The position numbers and the translations under genes are program-made. Shown one piece after another: positions 26,021 to 33,748 of a DNA stretch of 64,000 nucleotides (position 1 is the first letter of the stretch; each line of letters begins with the position of its first letter). Below the pieces are notes generated by a model that had not been told where the DNA came from, made no database searches, and worked only from the letters and a program-made list of their open reading frames with translations. The stretch covers positions 416,874 to 480,873 of the forward strand of contig NZ_BAYE01000005.1 in the NCBI RefSeq assembly GCF_000685095.1, written 5' to 3'. The DNA comes from Paraburkholderia caledonica NBRC 102488 (lineage in GTDB: Bacteria; Pseudomonadota; Gammaproteobacteria; Burkholderiales; Burkholderiaceae).

Positions 26021-27934
26021 TCAATGTGACGCGGCTGGTCGTCTGGCGAACCAGTAGTCGATGACCCAATCCTCGTACTGGTACGTGGCCGGCACGATCT
26101 CCGGAAAACCGAGCGTGGTCTTGTAGCCAATGCGCGCGCCCGGCGCGTAATACTCGGGCACGAGGTAATACGAGTTGATCAGCACGCGGTCGAGCGCGCG
26201 GGTTGCCGCCTGCAGATCGTCGAGCGTGGTCGCGGCGAGCGCGGCATGGATCAGCGAGTCGACTGCGGGCGAGCGAATCCCCGGGTAGTTCTCTGAGCCC
26301 ACCTGCGAGGCCGCCGCGCTGCCGAAGCGGCGTGCGAGTTCCACACCGGGAATGGTGACCGGCGGATAGATATACGTCGTCATGTCGAACTCGAAGTTGT
26401 CGATCCGCTTCTGATACAACGCACTGTCGACCTGGCGCAGATGCGCCTCTATTCCGAGGTTGGCCAGCGCCTGCATATACGGAAGAATCAGCCGGTCCAT
26501 GCCGGGCTGATCGTCGATGATCTCGATCTTCATCGGCGTGCCGTTGGCGTCGCGCAACGCGCCGTCGCGATAGTGCCAGCCGGCTTGCGCGAGCAGATCG
26601 CGCGCCACGCGCAAATTACCGCGTAGCGAATTCGGCGGCAGCGTGTCCGGCGGTTTCACCATCGGGCCGAACACTTCAGGCGGCAGACTCGCGCGGTACC
26701 GTTCGAGCAGCGCGAGTTCCTTCTCGCCCGGCATGCCGCTCGCACCGAACGGGCTCGCAGCGAAATAGCTGCCGGTGCGCCGGTACTGGCCGTAGAACAT
26801 CATCCGGTTCATCCAGTCGTAATCGAACGCCATGGTCAAGGCATGGCGCACCCGCACGTCCTGGAACATCGGCTTGCGCAGATTGATCAGCATGCCTTGC
26901 ATCTGCGCGGGGCCGTCCGCGAAATTGCCTTTCTTCAACACACCATTGTCGAAGTTCTTGCCGACGTACTTGCGCGCCCATTGCGTCGCGCTGTATTCGA
27001 CGATCGCATCGGCGTCGCCGGCCTTGAAGGCTTCGAGTTGGGTGTAGTGGTCGCGATACAGCTTGAACGTGATGTGCGCAAAACGGTACATGCCGCGCCT
27101 CGACGGCAGGTCCGCCGCCCAATACGCCGGATTGCGCCTGTAGGTGATCTCCTTGTCGTTCTTGCGCGATTCGACGAGATACGGGCCGCTCGAAACCGGC
27201 ACCTCGTTCGCGATCTGGTCGAACGGCGCGCGCGTGCCGTCGGCGCGCATCCCCCATTTCGGCGAGAACACCGGCAGGTCGCCCGCAATCAGCGGCGCGC
27301 CGCGCTCGGCATGCCTGAATTCAAAGCGCACGGTGGCCCGGTCGACCACGACCGCGCGCCTGATCACCGCGAATTGCGCGTTGAACATCGGCGACGCCTG
27401 CGGGCTCGTCAACGTGTCGAACGAATATTTGACATCGGCTGCGGTAATCGGATCGCCGTTCGAAAAGCGCGCGGCCGGATTGATGTGAAACGTCGCCGAC
27501 GACAGATCGGGCGCGACTTCCACGTCGTCCGCAATCAACGGATACTCCGACGCAAGCTCGTCCCAGCTTCGCTGCATTAGCGTGTCGAACATCAGGTGCA
27601 GCACGTCCGGTGCGGGTGCGCCACGCACGAGGAACGGATTCATCGAATCGTACGTCTGCAATTCGTTGTAGTTCTGAAAGCTGAGCGTGCCGTCCGCGGG
27701 CGCGGTGGGATCGGCGTAGTCGAAGTGGGTGAAGTTCGCCGGATATCGGGGCTCGTCGTATTGCGATATCGATGGCCGCGCGTGCGCGCATGTCATGCCC
27801 AATGCGAGACCGAGGCAGAGACCAAGACCGACGCCGACCGCGCGCGCCCACGACGAGGCCACGCAAGAGCCCGGCCGCGGCAGATATGCGAGCATGCGCA
27901 ACGCGCGCGGCCAGCGAAACTTCACAGGTCTCAT
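26021..27934 (-). CDS. yejA: YejA-like periplasmic peptide-binding protein
   Basis: The product has 637 residues from the ATG at 27934; a TTG nine bases upstream is also possible. A signal sequence ends near LGMTCAHARP (about residue 50). The mature protein is a family 5 solute-binding protein of the YejA subgroup, with YPANFTHFDYADPTAPADGT, ADVKYSFDTL, GPYLVESRKNDKEITYRRNP and MFQDVRVRHALTMAFDYDWM. It delivers peptides to YejBEF. A GC-rich hairpin lies between it and tonB, which may lower or separate its expression from the upstream genes. Confidence 0.92.
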   Translation of the reverse strand: MRPVKFRWPRALRMLAYLPRPGSCVASSWARAVGVGLGLCLGLALGMTCAHARPSISQYDEPRYPANFTHFDYADPTAPADGTLSFQNYNELQTYDSMNPFLVRGAPAPDVLHLMFDTLMQRSWDELASEYPLIADDVEVAPDLSSATFHINPAARFSNGDPITAADVKYSFDTLTSPQASPMFNAQFAVIRRAVVVDRATVRFEFRHAERGAPLIAGDLPVFSPKWGMRADGTRAPFDQIANEVPVSSGPYLVESRKNDKEITYRRNPAYWAADLPSRRGMYRFAHITFKLYRDHYTQLEAFKAGDADAIVEYSATQWARKYVGKNFDNGVLKKGNFADGPAQMQGMLINLRKPMFQDVRVRHALTMAFDYDWMNRMMFYGQYRRTGSYFAASPFGASGMPGEKELALLERYRASLPPEVFGPMVKPPDTLPPNSLRGNLRVARDLLAQAGWHYRDGALRDANGTPMKIEIIDDQPGMDRLILPYMQALANLGIEAHLRQVDSALYQKRIDNFEFDMTTYIYPPVTIPGVELARRFGSAAASQVGSENYPGIRSPAVDSLIHAALAATTLDDLQAATRALDRVLINSYYLVPEYYAPGARIGYKTTLGFPEIVPATYQYEDWVIDYWFARRPAASH

Positions 27935-27956
27935 TTCTTCCAAACGCTAAAAGGTC

Positions 27957-27981
27957 GCGCGCCGGCTGCGAGCCGGCGCGC
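27957..27981 (-). promoter_or_regulatory. Strong intra-operon hairpin between tonB and yejA
   Basis: Perfect 11-base arms GCGCGCCGGCT / AGCCGGCGCGC with a GCG loop; in the direction of transcription it is followed by ACCTTTTAG. It may be a partial terminator, or an RNA-stability element that divides the operon into receptor/energiser and transporter parts. Confidence 0.55.
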
Positions 27982-28050
27982 GGTACGTCGAATCGCGCGA
28001 GGATGGTTCCGGCCATCGCCCGCGCTCCCTTCTCCACTGCGGCTGCCGCC

Positions 28051-28824
28051 TTACTGGTCGTCGTCGCTCGGTGCGGTCTTGAACGAGAACGCAACCTCGC
28101 CAACGTACGGCTCGGCATTCTTCTCGCAACGGTACGACCTGGCCGCAGTGATGACCGCGTCGTTGAAGACCGAGGTCGGCGGTGTCACGCGCACGATTTT
28201 TACGTCGCTGACGCTGCCGTCGGGACTGATCGACAGATGTGCGATCACCGTTGCCGACAGTCCCTCTTGCAATGCGCGGCGGGGAATCTGCGGCTGCACG
28301 GCCTGGCAGTGACCGCGTCCGTCGACCACGCCGTGCAACGCCGGCGGCGCCACCGGCGCGGGCGGAGCGGCAGGCGCCGTGGCTGGACCCGGCGTGGCGT
28401 TCGCCGTGGCGAGTGCGGGAGCGTTTGCGCTCGGATTGGCGGCGGGCGCGATGTTCGCGGGTTTCGGCGTCGCCGACGGCATCGCCGGGGGCGGCTTCGG
28501 CGTCGGTTGCGGCTTGGGTTGCTGCTGTTTAGGTGGCGGTTTTACCGGCGTCGGCGCGGGTGGCGGCTCGAGCTTTTTCACCTCGGGCGGAGGCGGCGGT
28601 GGCGGCGGCGCCATCGTTACTTCCATGATCTTGCGCGGCGCGGGCGGCTCCTGCCTGAAGCTCACCTGCGAGAGCCCCGCGACGATCAGCAATTCGACAA
28701 CGAGGGCGGCAGCGAGCGCAGTCTTCATGGACATGCGGCCATGATGCGCCGGATTGGACGACGCCCAGAGCGCGCCGCTCAGGCGGCTTTGCGGGTCTTT
28801 CATGTCGAGTACCGGAGAGCTCAT
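28051..28824 (-). CDS. TonB-like energy transducer
   Basis: The product has 257 residues. After a cytosolic N-terminus there is one membrane helix (TALAAALVVELLIVAGLSQV, about residues 34-53), a run of eight prolines and Pro/Lys-rich repeats spanning the periplasm (about 70-130), and a C-terminal TonB domain with VIAHLSISPDGSVSDVKIVR. This is the TonB layout. TonB carries proton-motive energy from ExbB/ExbD to outer-membrane receptors. It overlaps exbD by four bases and belongs to a receptor-linked set, so it is probably dedicated to the adjacent receptor rather than the general iron TonB. Confidence 0.9.
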   Translation of the reverse strand: MSSPVLDMKDPQSRLSGALWASSNPAHHGRMSMKTALAAALVVELLIVAGLSQVSFRQEPPAPRKIMEVTMAPPPPPPPPEVKKLEPPPAPTPVKPPPKQQQPKPQPTPKPPPAMPSATPKPANIAPAANPSANAPALATANATPGPATAPAAPPAPVAPPALHGVVDGRGHCQAVQPQIPRRALQEGLSATVIAHLSISPDGSVSDVKIVRVTPPTSVFNDAVITAARSYRCEKNAEPYVGEVAFSFKTAPSDDDQ

Positions 28825-29240
28825 GTCGTCGGATTGGTGGCGAGTGCAACCGAGCTGATGCCCGCTGCGCGCACGAGGTCCATCACCTTGACGATGTTCT
28901 TGTAGCTCGTGCCTTCGTCGCCCGCGATCGCCACGTCGACCTTCTTCGAATCATGCACGAGCCCTTGCAGATGCGCGGTCAACTCCGCGGGTGTGACCGG
29001 CTTCGCGTCGAGATAGATCTCGTCGGTCTTCGTGACGCCGATCGACACCTTGACCGTCTGCTGCAACTGTTCCGCCGTGCTCGATTGCGGCAGATCGAGC
29101 TTGATGCCCGCGCCCTGAATCATCTTCAGCGTGGCAAGCATGAAGAACACGAGCAGGAACATCATGATGTCGATCATCGGAATGATCTCGATGCGCGCCT
29201 TCTCTTCCGCGCCCAGGTAATGGCTGCGATGGTTACGCAT
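28821..29240 (-). CDS. ExbD-like proton channel subunit
   Basis: The product has 139 residues with one N-terminal membrane helix bearing the functional Asp (IIPMIDIMMFLLVFFMLATL, about residues 19-38) and a periplasmic domain with EIYLDAKPVTPAELTAHL and VAIAGDEGTSYKNIVKVMDL. These are hallmarks of ExbD/TolR. GAGAAGGATC lies before the ATG. It forms the proton-driven motor with ExbB and TonB. Placement between exbB and tonB in a receptor operon favours ExbD over TolR. Confidence 0.9.
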   Translation of the reverse strand: MRNHRSHYLGAEEKARIEIIPMIDIMMFLLVFFMLATLKMIQGAGIKLDLPQSSTAEQLQQTVKVSIGVTKTDEIYLDAKPVTPAELTAHLQGLVHDSKKVDVAIAGDEGTSYKNIVKVMDLVRAAGISSVALATNPTT

Positions 29241-29265
29241 GATCCTTCTCCTTGGAAGCGGATGT

Positions 29266-29877
29266 TCAGGCGGCGAACCGCGACACGAGCAGCGACTTGA
29301 TCAGATCGAACTGATTGACCGTCATCCGGATACGCTTGTTGAAATAGTTAAGGAAGATCACGCAGATAATGGCGATCGTCAGGCCGCACGCGGTAGCCGT
29401 CAACGCGTGGCCGATGCCGCCCGTCACGCCGTTCGGATTCGCGGTGCCGCTCGTGCCGAGCACGTTGAACGACTCGACCATGCCGATGATGGTGCCGAGC
29501 AGGCCGAGCAGCGGCCCGAGCGTCACCGCCGTGTCGAGAATCCACAGATTGCGGTCGAGGCGCGGCATCTGGAACATGATGGTTTCCTCCAGTTCGCGCT
29601 CCACCACCGCTTCGGGTTTGCCTTGCACCTTCAGCGCACTTTTGACCAGTTCGCCCTGCACGGTTGCTTTGTAGTGCTCGGCGACTTTCTGTGCGTCGGA
29701 CAGATTGGCCGGCTCGACCATCTTCAGATCATGTTCGAGCGTCTTGCCCGCCTTGACCGCTCGCGAGAAGAACATGAAGCGCTCGACGATGATCGAGATG
29801 CCCAGCAGGAAGATGAAGGCCAGAACGGGAATCAGGCCCATCGATTGAACTGAATAGTTGATAAGGGTATTGAGCAC
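29266..29877 (-). CDS. ExbB-like proton channel subunit
   Basis: A GTG start at 29877 is preferred because GGAG lies six bases upstream, giving 203 residues; the TTG at 29904 would add nine. The protein has three membrane segments typical of MotA/TolQ/ExbB: LIPVLAFIFLLGISIIVERF, then AVTLGPLLGLLGTIIGMVES and TACGLTIAIICVIFLNYFNK. It builds the pentameric channel around ExbD that energises TonB. A gap of about 110 bases separates it from the upstream receptor gene. Confidence 0.9.
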   Translation of the reverse strand: MLNTLINYSVQSMGLIPVLAFIFLLGISIIVERFMFFSRAVKAGKTLEHDLKMVEPANLSDAQKVAEHYKATVQGELVKSALKVQGKPEAVVERELEETIMFQMPRLDRNLWILDTAVTLGPLLGLLGTIIGMVESFNVLGTSGTANPNGVTGGIGHALTATACGLTIAIICVIFLNYFNKRIRMTVNQFDLIKSLLVSRFAA

Positions 29878-29989
29878 GGGGAACTCCAGTTGCGTCTCTA
29901 ACAAAGTTGGGCCGCTTCGGTCCCGAAGACGGGAGCCGAAGCAGCCGACCGACTAAACAGACTGCTTTTTAAAAACAGACATCGAGGAC

Positions 29990-32692
29990 TTAGAAGCGGT
30001 ACGTCGCGCCGACCTGGAAGAAGCGGCCGATGTTGGTGTAAAGCGACTGGTCGTAGCCGGTGATATCCGGCGTGGCCTGCCACTCGACGTCGAACGGCGG
30101 TTTGCGATCGAAAATGTTGTTGATGCCGCCGTAGATGGTCCAGTGCTTGAAGCCGCGATACGTGGCCACGAGGTTGAACTGGCTGTACGACGCCACCGAC
30201 AACGTGCCGCCGTCGCCGAATTCGGCCGCCACCGCATTCGTGTAAGGGCCCGTGTACTGCCACGTGAGCGTGGTCGTGAGCTTGCGATAGTCCCAGCTCA
30301 GGCTCGTGTTGCCCTTCCAGCGCGGGTTGCTCGCGCCGAACGGTTGCAGCAGCGCAAGGTTGTTACCCGCGAAGTCCTGCGTCGGTGCGCCGGGGCTGTT
30401 CAGCTTGAAGTGCCACACATAGGCCCAGTCGCCGGCGAGCGTGAACGTGCCGTACTTCGTGCCGACCGACTTGCGGAAGTTCATGTCGAAGCCGTCGGTG
30501 TCGAGCGAGCCGAGATTGACGAACTGTTCCTTGATGTAGGCGACCGTGCCGTCCGCATTGCGAATCACCGTCGACGGGTCGTTCGCGTTCATCACCGCAT
30601 TCGGATCGTTGGTGCCGATCACGCCGTCGATGTGAATCTTGTAGAACGCCGCGCCGATATCGGTCGACGAATCCGGCGAGAGCTGGAAGCCGATGTTGTA
30701 GTTCTTCGTATGCTCTGGCTGCAGGTTCGGATTGCCATTGACCTGTTCAGTCGTAAAGCGCTTGGTCGACGCACCGCTCGGATCGTTCGGATCGACCAGG
30801 TTCTGGTGCGCAAGATAGGTTGCCTGCGAGTTTTCGACGAGCGTCGGCGCACGGAAACCGCGGCTATACGACGCAAATGCCGTGAGCGCCTGCACCGGCT
30901 GGAAGCGCAGCGCGAAGCTCGGCGAGAACGCGCCGCCGAAGTCGCTGTAGTGGTCGTAACGGCCCGCCTGCGTGAACGTCAGATTGCGGATGATCGGAAT
31001 GTCGACCTGGTAGTAGACAGCGGCCACGTTGCGCTCGCCGTCGACCGTCTGCACGTTGGCCGGCGCGGTGATGCCCTGCACAGTGTACGTGCGCGAATTG
31101 ATCAGCGAACTCTCGTGGCGGAATTCCGTACCGAAGCCGACGCCGACGGGGCCGCCCGGCAGATTGAACAGATTGCCGGTCGAGGTTTTCGCCGTCACGC
31201 TGTCGAGCTTCGAGATCGCCTGCTCGTAGTCATTCTGGAACACGCCGTTCAGCCCGTTGGGCGTGGCGGACGGATTCGCGAAGTCGTACACGCCGTTCTG
31301 CAGAATGTTCTCGACACCCGCCACGTTCAACATGTTTCTGTAGGTCGTGTCCACGGTGCTTTGCGAATGACCGTAGTCCGCAGACCAGTCCCAGTCGCCG
31401 AACTTCTGCGTGGTGAACGAGCCCTTCACGCCGGTCATCGCGCGCCAGAAGGTGGACACCGTGTCCGCTGAAATGGTGTTGGGGAACGTGTAGTTGATCT
31501 GCGCCGGTGCGCCGAACGGGTTGTACGGATTGGTCCCCGGAACGGTGCGCGACAGCGGCAGCGCGGAGCCGGTGGCTGGATTGTAGGCGTTGGTTATGCT
31601 TGACAGTGCCGCCGGGCCCTCGTTCTGCACGGTTTCGTTGCGGCTCACCCATAAGTCCGCGTAGGCCTGCACGTCGTCATTGATCTTGAAGGTGCCGCGC
31701 ACCTTCGCATTCAAACGCGTTGTAGACGGAACCAGCGAGGTCGTGCTCGCGGGATTCGATTTACACTCCGCTCCGCCGTCCGCCGACACGCTGCCGGGCG
31801 GGCATGGGCTGAGCGCGGTCTTGGTGCCGTCAGGCGCCGTCCAGTACGACTGCTGGTTCGGCCCGAGCGGGCCTGCCAGACCACCAGGGAACTGGCTGAA
31901 GTCCTGGTTGGCCGTCATCGAACGATCGGCGAGCGAGGAACCGGTGTCGCGGTAATAGCTCGCCGCAGCCGTTACGTTGAAGCGGTCGGAATTCAGATCG
32001 CCGAAGCCGCCGAGCACGCCGAAGTTGCCCTGCGCGTCGCCCGGATGCTGCGCCTTGCCCAGTTGACCGTCGAACTGCAAGCCCTGGAAGTTCTTCTTCG
32101 TGATGATGTTGACCACGCCGGCAATCGCGTCCGAGCCGTACACCGACACGGCGCCCGTCTTCACGATGTCGATGTGATCCACCATATTGAGCGGGATCGA
32201 GTTCACGTCGAAGAACGTGTCGGTGAAGTTCACCGCCTTGCCGTAATTGGCGACGCGCTGGCCGTCGACCAGAACTAGCGTGTACTTCTCGCTCAAGCCG
32301 CGCAACGCGATCCCGCCACCGCCTTGCGCCGAGCTGTTCATGGTCGTTTGGCCCCAGCTGCTGCCCGAATTGGCAGAGGTGCCGCGCAGAAAATCAGCCA
32401 CGGTCGTGTAACCGCTTTGCTCGATTTCCTTCGGCGTGATGGTTTGCACCTCGGTATTGCCGACCTTATCCGACGTGCGGATCAGCGAGCCGGTGACTTC
32501 CACGCGCTGCATCTTCGTTACGTTGCCCGAGTCCGTCGCTGTCGGAGTGGCTTCCGACGTCGTAGTGGCCGCGGTATTGCCGGTCGTCGCCGGCTGGCTT
32601 TGTGCAAACGCCGGTGCGGCCATAGCCGCCGACAAGGCGAGTTCTGCCCAAAGCATCCTTTTAATGGCCAACGCCAATGCCCTTTGTTTCAT
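29990..32692 (-). CDS. TonB-dependent outer-membrane receptor, probably for a peptide
   Basis: The product has 900 residues with a cleavable signal ending near AAPAFAQSQ (about residue 31). The plug domain has RVEVTGSLIRTSDKVGNTEV and GLSEKYTLVLVDGQRVANYG, plus VKTGAVSVYGSDAIAGVVNI. The barrel ends with LYTNIGRFFQVGATYRF, a terminal Phe. This plug type belongs to the large Caulobacter/Xanthomonas-like group of receptors for sugars, peptides and other non-iron ligands rather than siderophore receptors, and no Fur box is seen upstream. GAAGGGGA precedes the ATG. As first gene of the exbBD-tonB-yejABEF-tldDE run it most likely imports the peptide handled downstream. Confidence 0.88.
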   Translation of the reverse strand: MKQRALALAIKRMLWAELALSAAMAAPAFAQSQPATTGNTAATTTSEATPTATDSGNVTKMQRVEVTGSLIRTSDKVGNTEVQTITPKEIEQSGYTTVADFLRGTSANSGSSWGQTTMNSSAQGGGGIALRGLSEKYTLVLVDGQRVANYGKAVNFTDTFFDVNSIPLNMVDHIDIVKTGAVSVYGSDAIAGVVNIITKKNFQGLQFDGQLGKAQHPGDAQGNFGVLGGFGDLNSDRFNVTAAASYYRDTGSSLADRSMTANQDFSQFPGGLAGPLGPNQQSYWTAPDGTKTALSPCPPGSVSADGGAECKSNPASTTSLVPSTTRLNAKVRGTFKINDDVQAYADLWVSRNETVQNEGPAALSSITNAYNPATGSALPLSRTVPGTNPYNPFGAPAQINYTFPNTISADTVSTFWRAMTGVKGSFTTQKFGDWDWSADYGHSQSTVDTTYRNMLNVAGVENILQNGVYDFANPSATPNGLNGVFQNDYEQAISKLDSVTAKTSTGNLFNLPGGPVGVGFGTEFRHESSLINSRTYTVQGITAPANVQTVDGERNVAAVYYQVDIPIIRNLTFTQAGRYDHYSDFGGAFSPSFALRFQPVQALTAFASYSRGFRAPTLVENSQATYLAHQNLVDPNDPSGASTKRFTTEQVNGNPNLQPEHTKNYNIGFQLSPDSSTDIGAAFYKIHIDGVIGTNDPNAVMNANDPSTVIRNADGTVAYIKEQFVNLGSLDTDGFDMNFRKSVGTKYGTFTLAGDWAYVWHFKLNSPGAPTQDFAGNNLALLQPFGASNPRWKGNTSLSWDYRKLTTTLTWQYTGPYTNAVAAEFGDGGTLSVASYSQFNLVATYRGFKHWTIYGGINNIFDRKPPFDVEWQATPDITGYDQSLYTNIGRFFQVGATYRF

Positions 32693-33682
32693 TTTCCCCT
32701 TCTCACTTGTCAGTCAGACCACACCTGTTGTGCAAAGAAAAGCCTTATGAACTTCTCTGCCCTTTTTACGACGACGGCGCACCACGCTTTACCGAATATG
32801 CCCAGCACTAGTGCAAATAAGTCCAAAACGATTAAATTGCGTTTAATCCAATCACTTTGCGAAAGGCGGTACGAATCCAATTCAATCGATTGAATTGGAC
32901 TACTAATTTCCTAACAGAAATGAAAGCTTTTCTATTTGTGCAATGTTCATGTCGAGATGAACCTGTGCGCTTTCGCGGCGTGTCACTTTCGGCGCGACCC
33001 GGCACATTCACTGCGACACCAACAATCTGGATGCCTAACTTTTCATCAACCCACTAGCATTCTGCCGAGGGCACTTCCGGTGCGAGCTTGCTTCTGCCAG
33101 CTGATCTGTCAGTGAGTTGAAAGATTCACTGACTGGGGAACACTATTGCTCCAAAACCGCCTACTCGCGCAAGGCTGAGCTCAAGTAGCGGTCCATGTCA
33201 TACGGTGGCAGAAACATAGCAAGTCAGAATCATGTAGTCAAAATTTGTTTGATATAAGCAAATATTGTTTCGCGCGGCGCTCACTGCTCGTCCGACTGCT
33301 ATGTCGCAAAGCTCGGCCACTCCTCAGACGGTCGTGGCAAGCGATTACGAATTTCCAGCGCGAGCGGAATCGGCGGCCGAATTACGGACGCGTGACTTTC
33401 AATCAGGCTGGAAAAGCGTGAAGACGAGCCCGGTGCGCGTGTCTCGCCAACGCACCAAGCGTTATGAAACACTCAATGGACAGGGACAATAACAAATCAA
33501 AATCGGTCGTCAAACTTTTTTTGATGGCATTGTTTCAATCTGGCACTGCCGGCCTTTTCGACGGGACGTTCTAAAGTTTTTCGAATTTGCTCGTGTGCCA
33601 ACCCGGCTTGCGATATACGACGATGTGACATTGCACTAAACAAAACGTTATCTCGAACTAAACATGCTCTAGTGGAATGGAA
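32693..33682. other. AT-rich non-coding region upstream of the receptor operon
   Basis: About 1 kb without a supported gene. It holds palindromes near the receptor promoter (listed separately), an 8-base-arm hairpin GTCAGTGA-N10-TCACTGAC at 33108-33133, and two TCAAA-N5-TTTGA elements (33238-33252 and 33510-33524), each followed by ATTGTTTC. Short frames such as 33265-33492 on the plus strand have no recognisable features. Confidence 0.5.
32830..32899. promoter_or_regulatory. Palindromic operator cluster upstream of the peptide-receptor operon
   Basis: A perfect 24-base palindrome centred on ATCGAT (32876-32899; half-site TCCAATTCAATC) and an inverted repeat GATTAAA-N5-TTTAATC (32830-32848) lie 138-207 bases upstream of the receptor ATG. 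They are likely binding sites for a dimeric regulator not encoded next door. Confidence 0.6.
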
Positions 33683-33717
33683 AGGGCCCGCATCGCCTGA
33701 TCGGCAATGCGGGCCCT
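33683..33717 (-). terminator. Rho-independent terminator of the tandem uvrA
   Basis: AGGGCCCGCAT and ATGCGGGCCCT form an 11-base perfect stem with a 13-base loop, about 30 bases after the uvrA stop; short T-rich flanks follow on both sides. Confidence 0.75.
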
Positions 33718-33748
33718 CTCTTTGTTGCTGCGCGACTCGAAGTTTCTG

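Noticed and set aside
29990..32692. Reading the receptor of the Yej locus as a siderophore receptor
   Set aside because: Its plug motifs differ from the FhuA/FpvA type seen at 54244 and 59515, and no Fur box is found upstream.
33265..33492. 75-codon frame upstream of the peptide receptor as a precursor peptide gene
   Set aside because: No leader/core pattern, no ribosome site and no modification enzymes nearby; kept only as part of the repeat observation.
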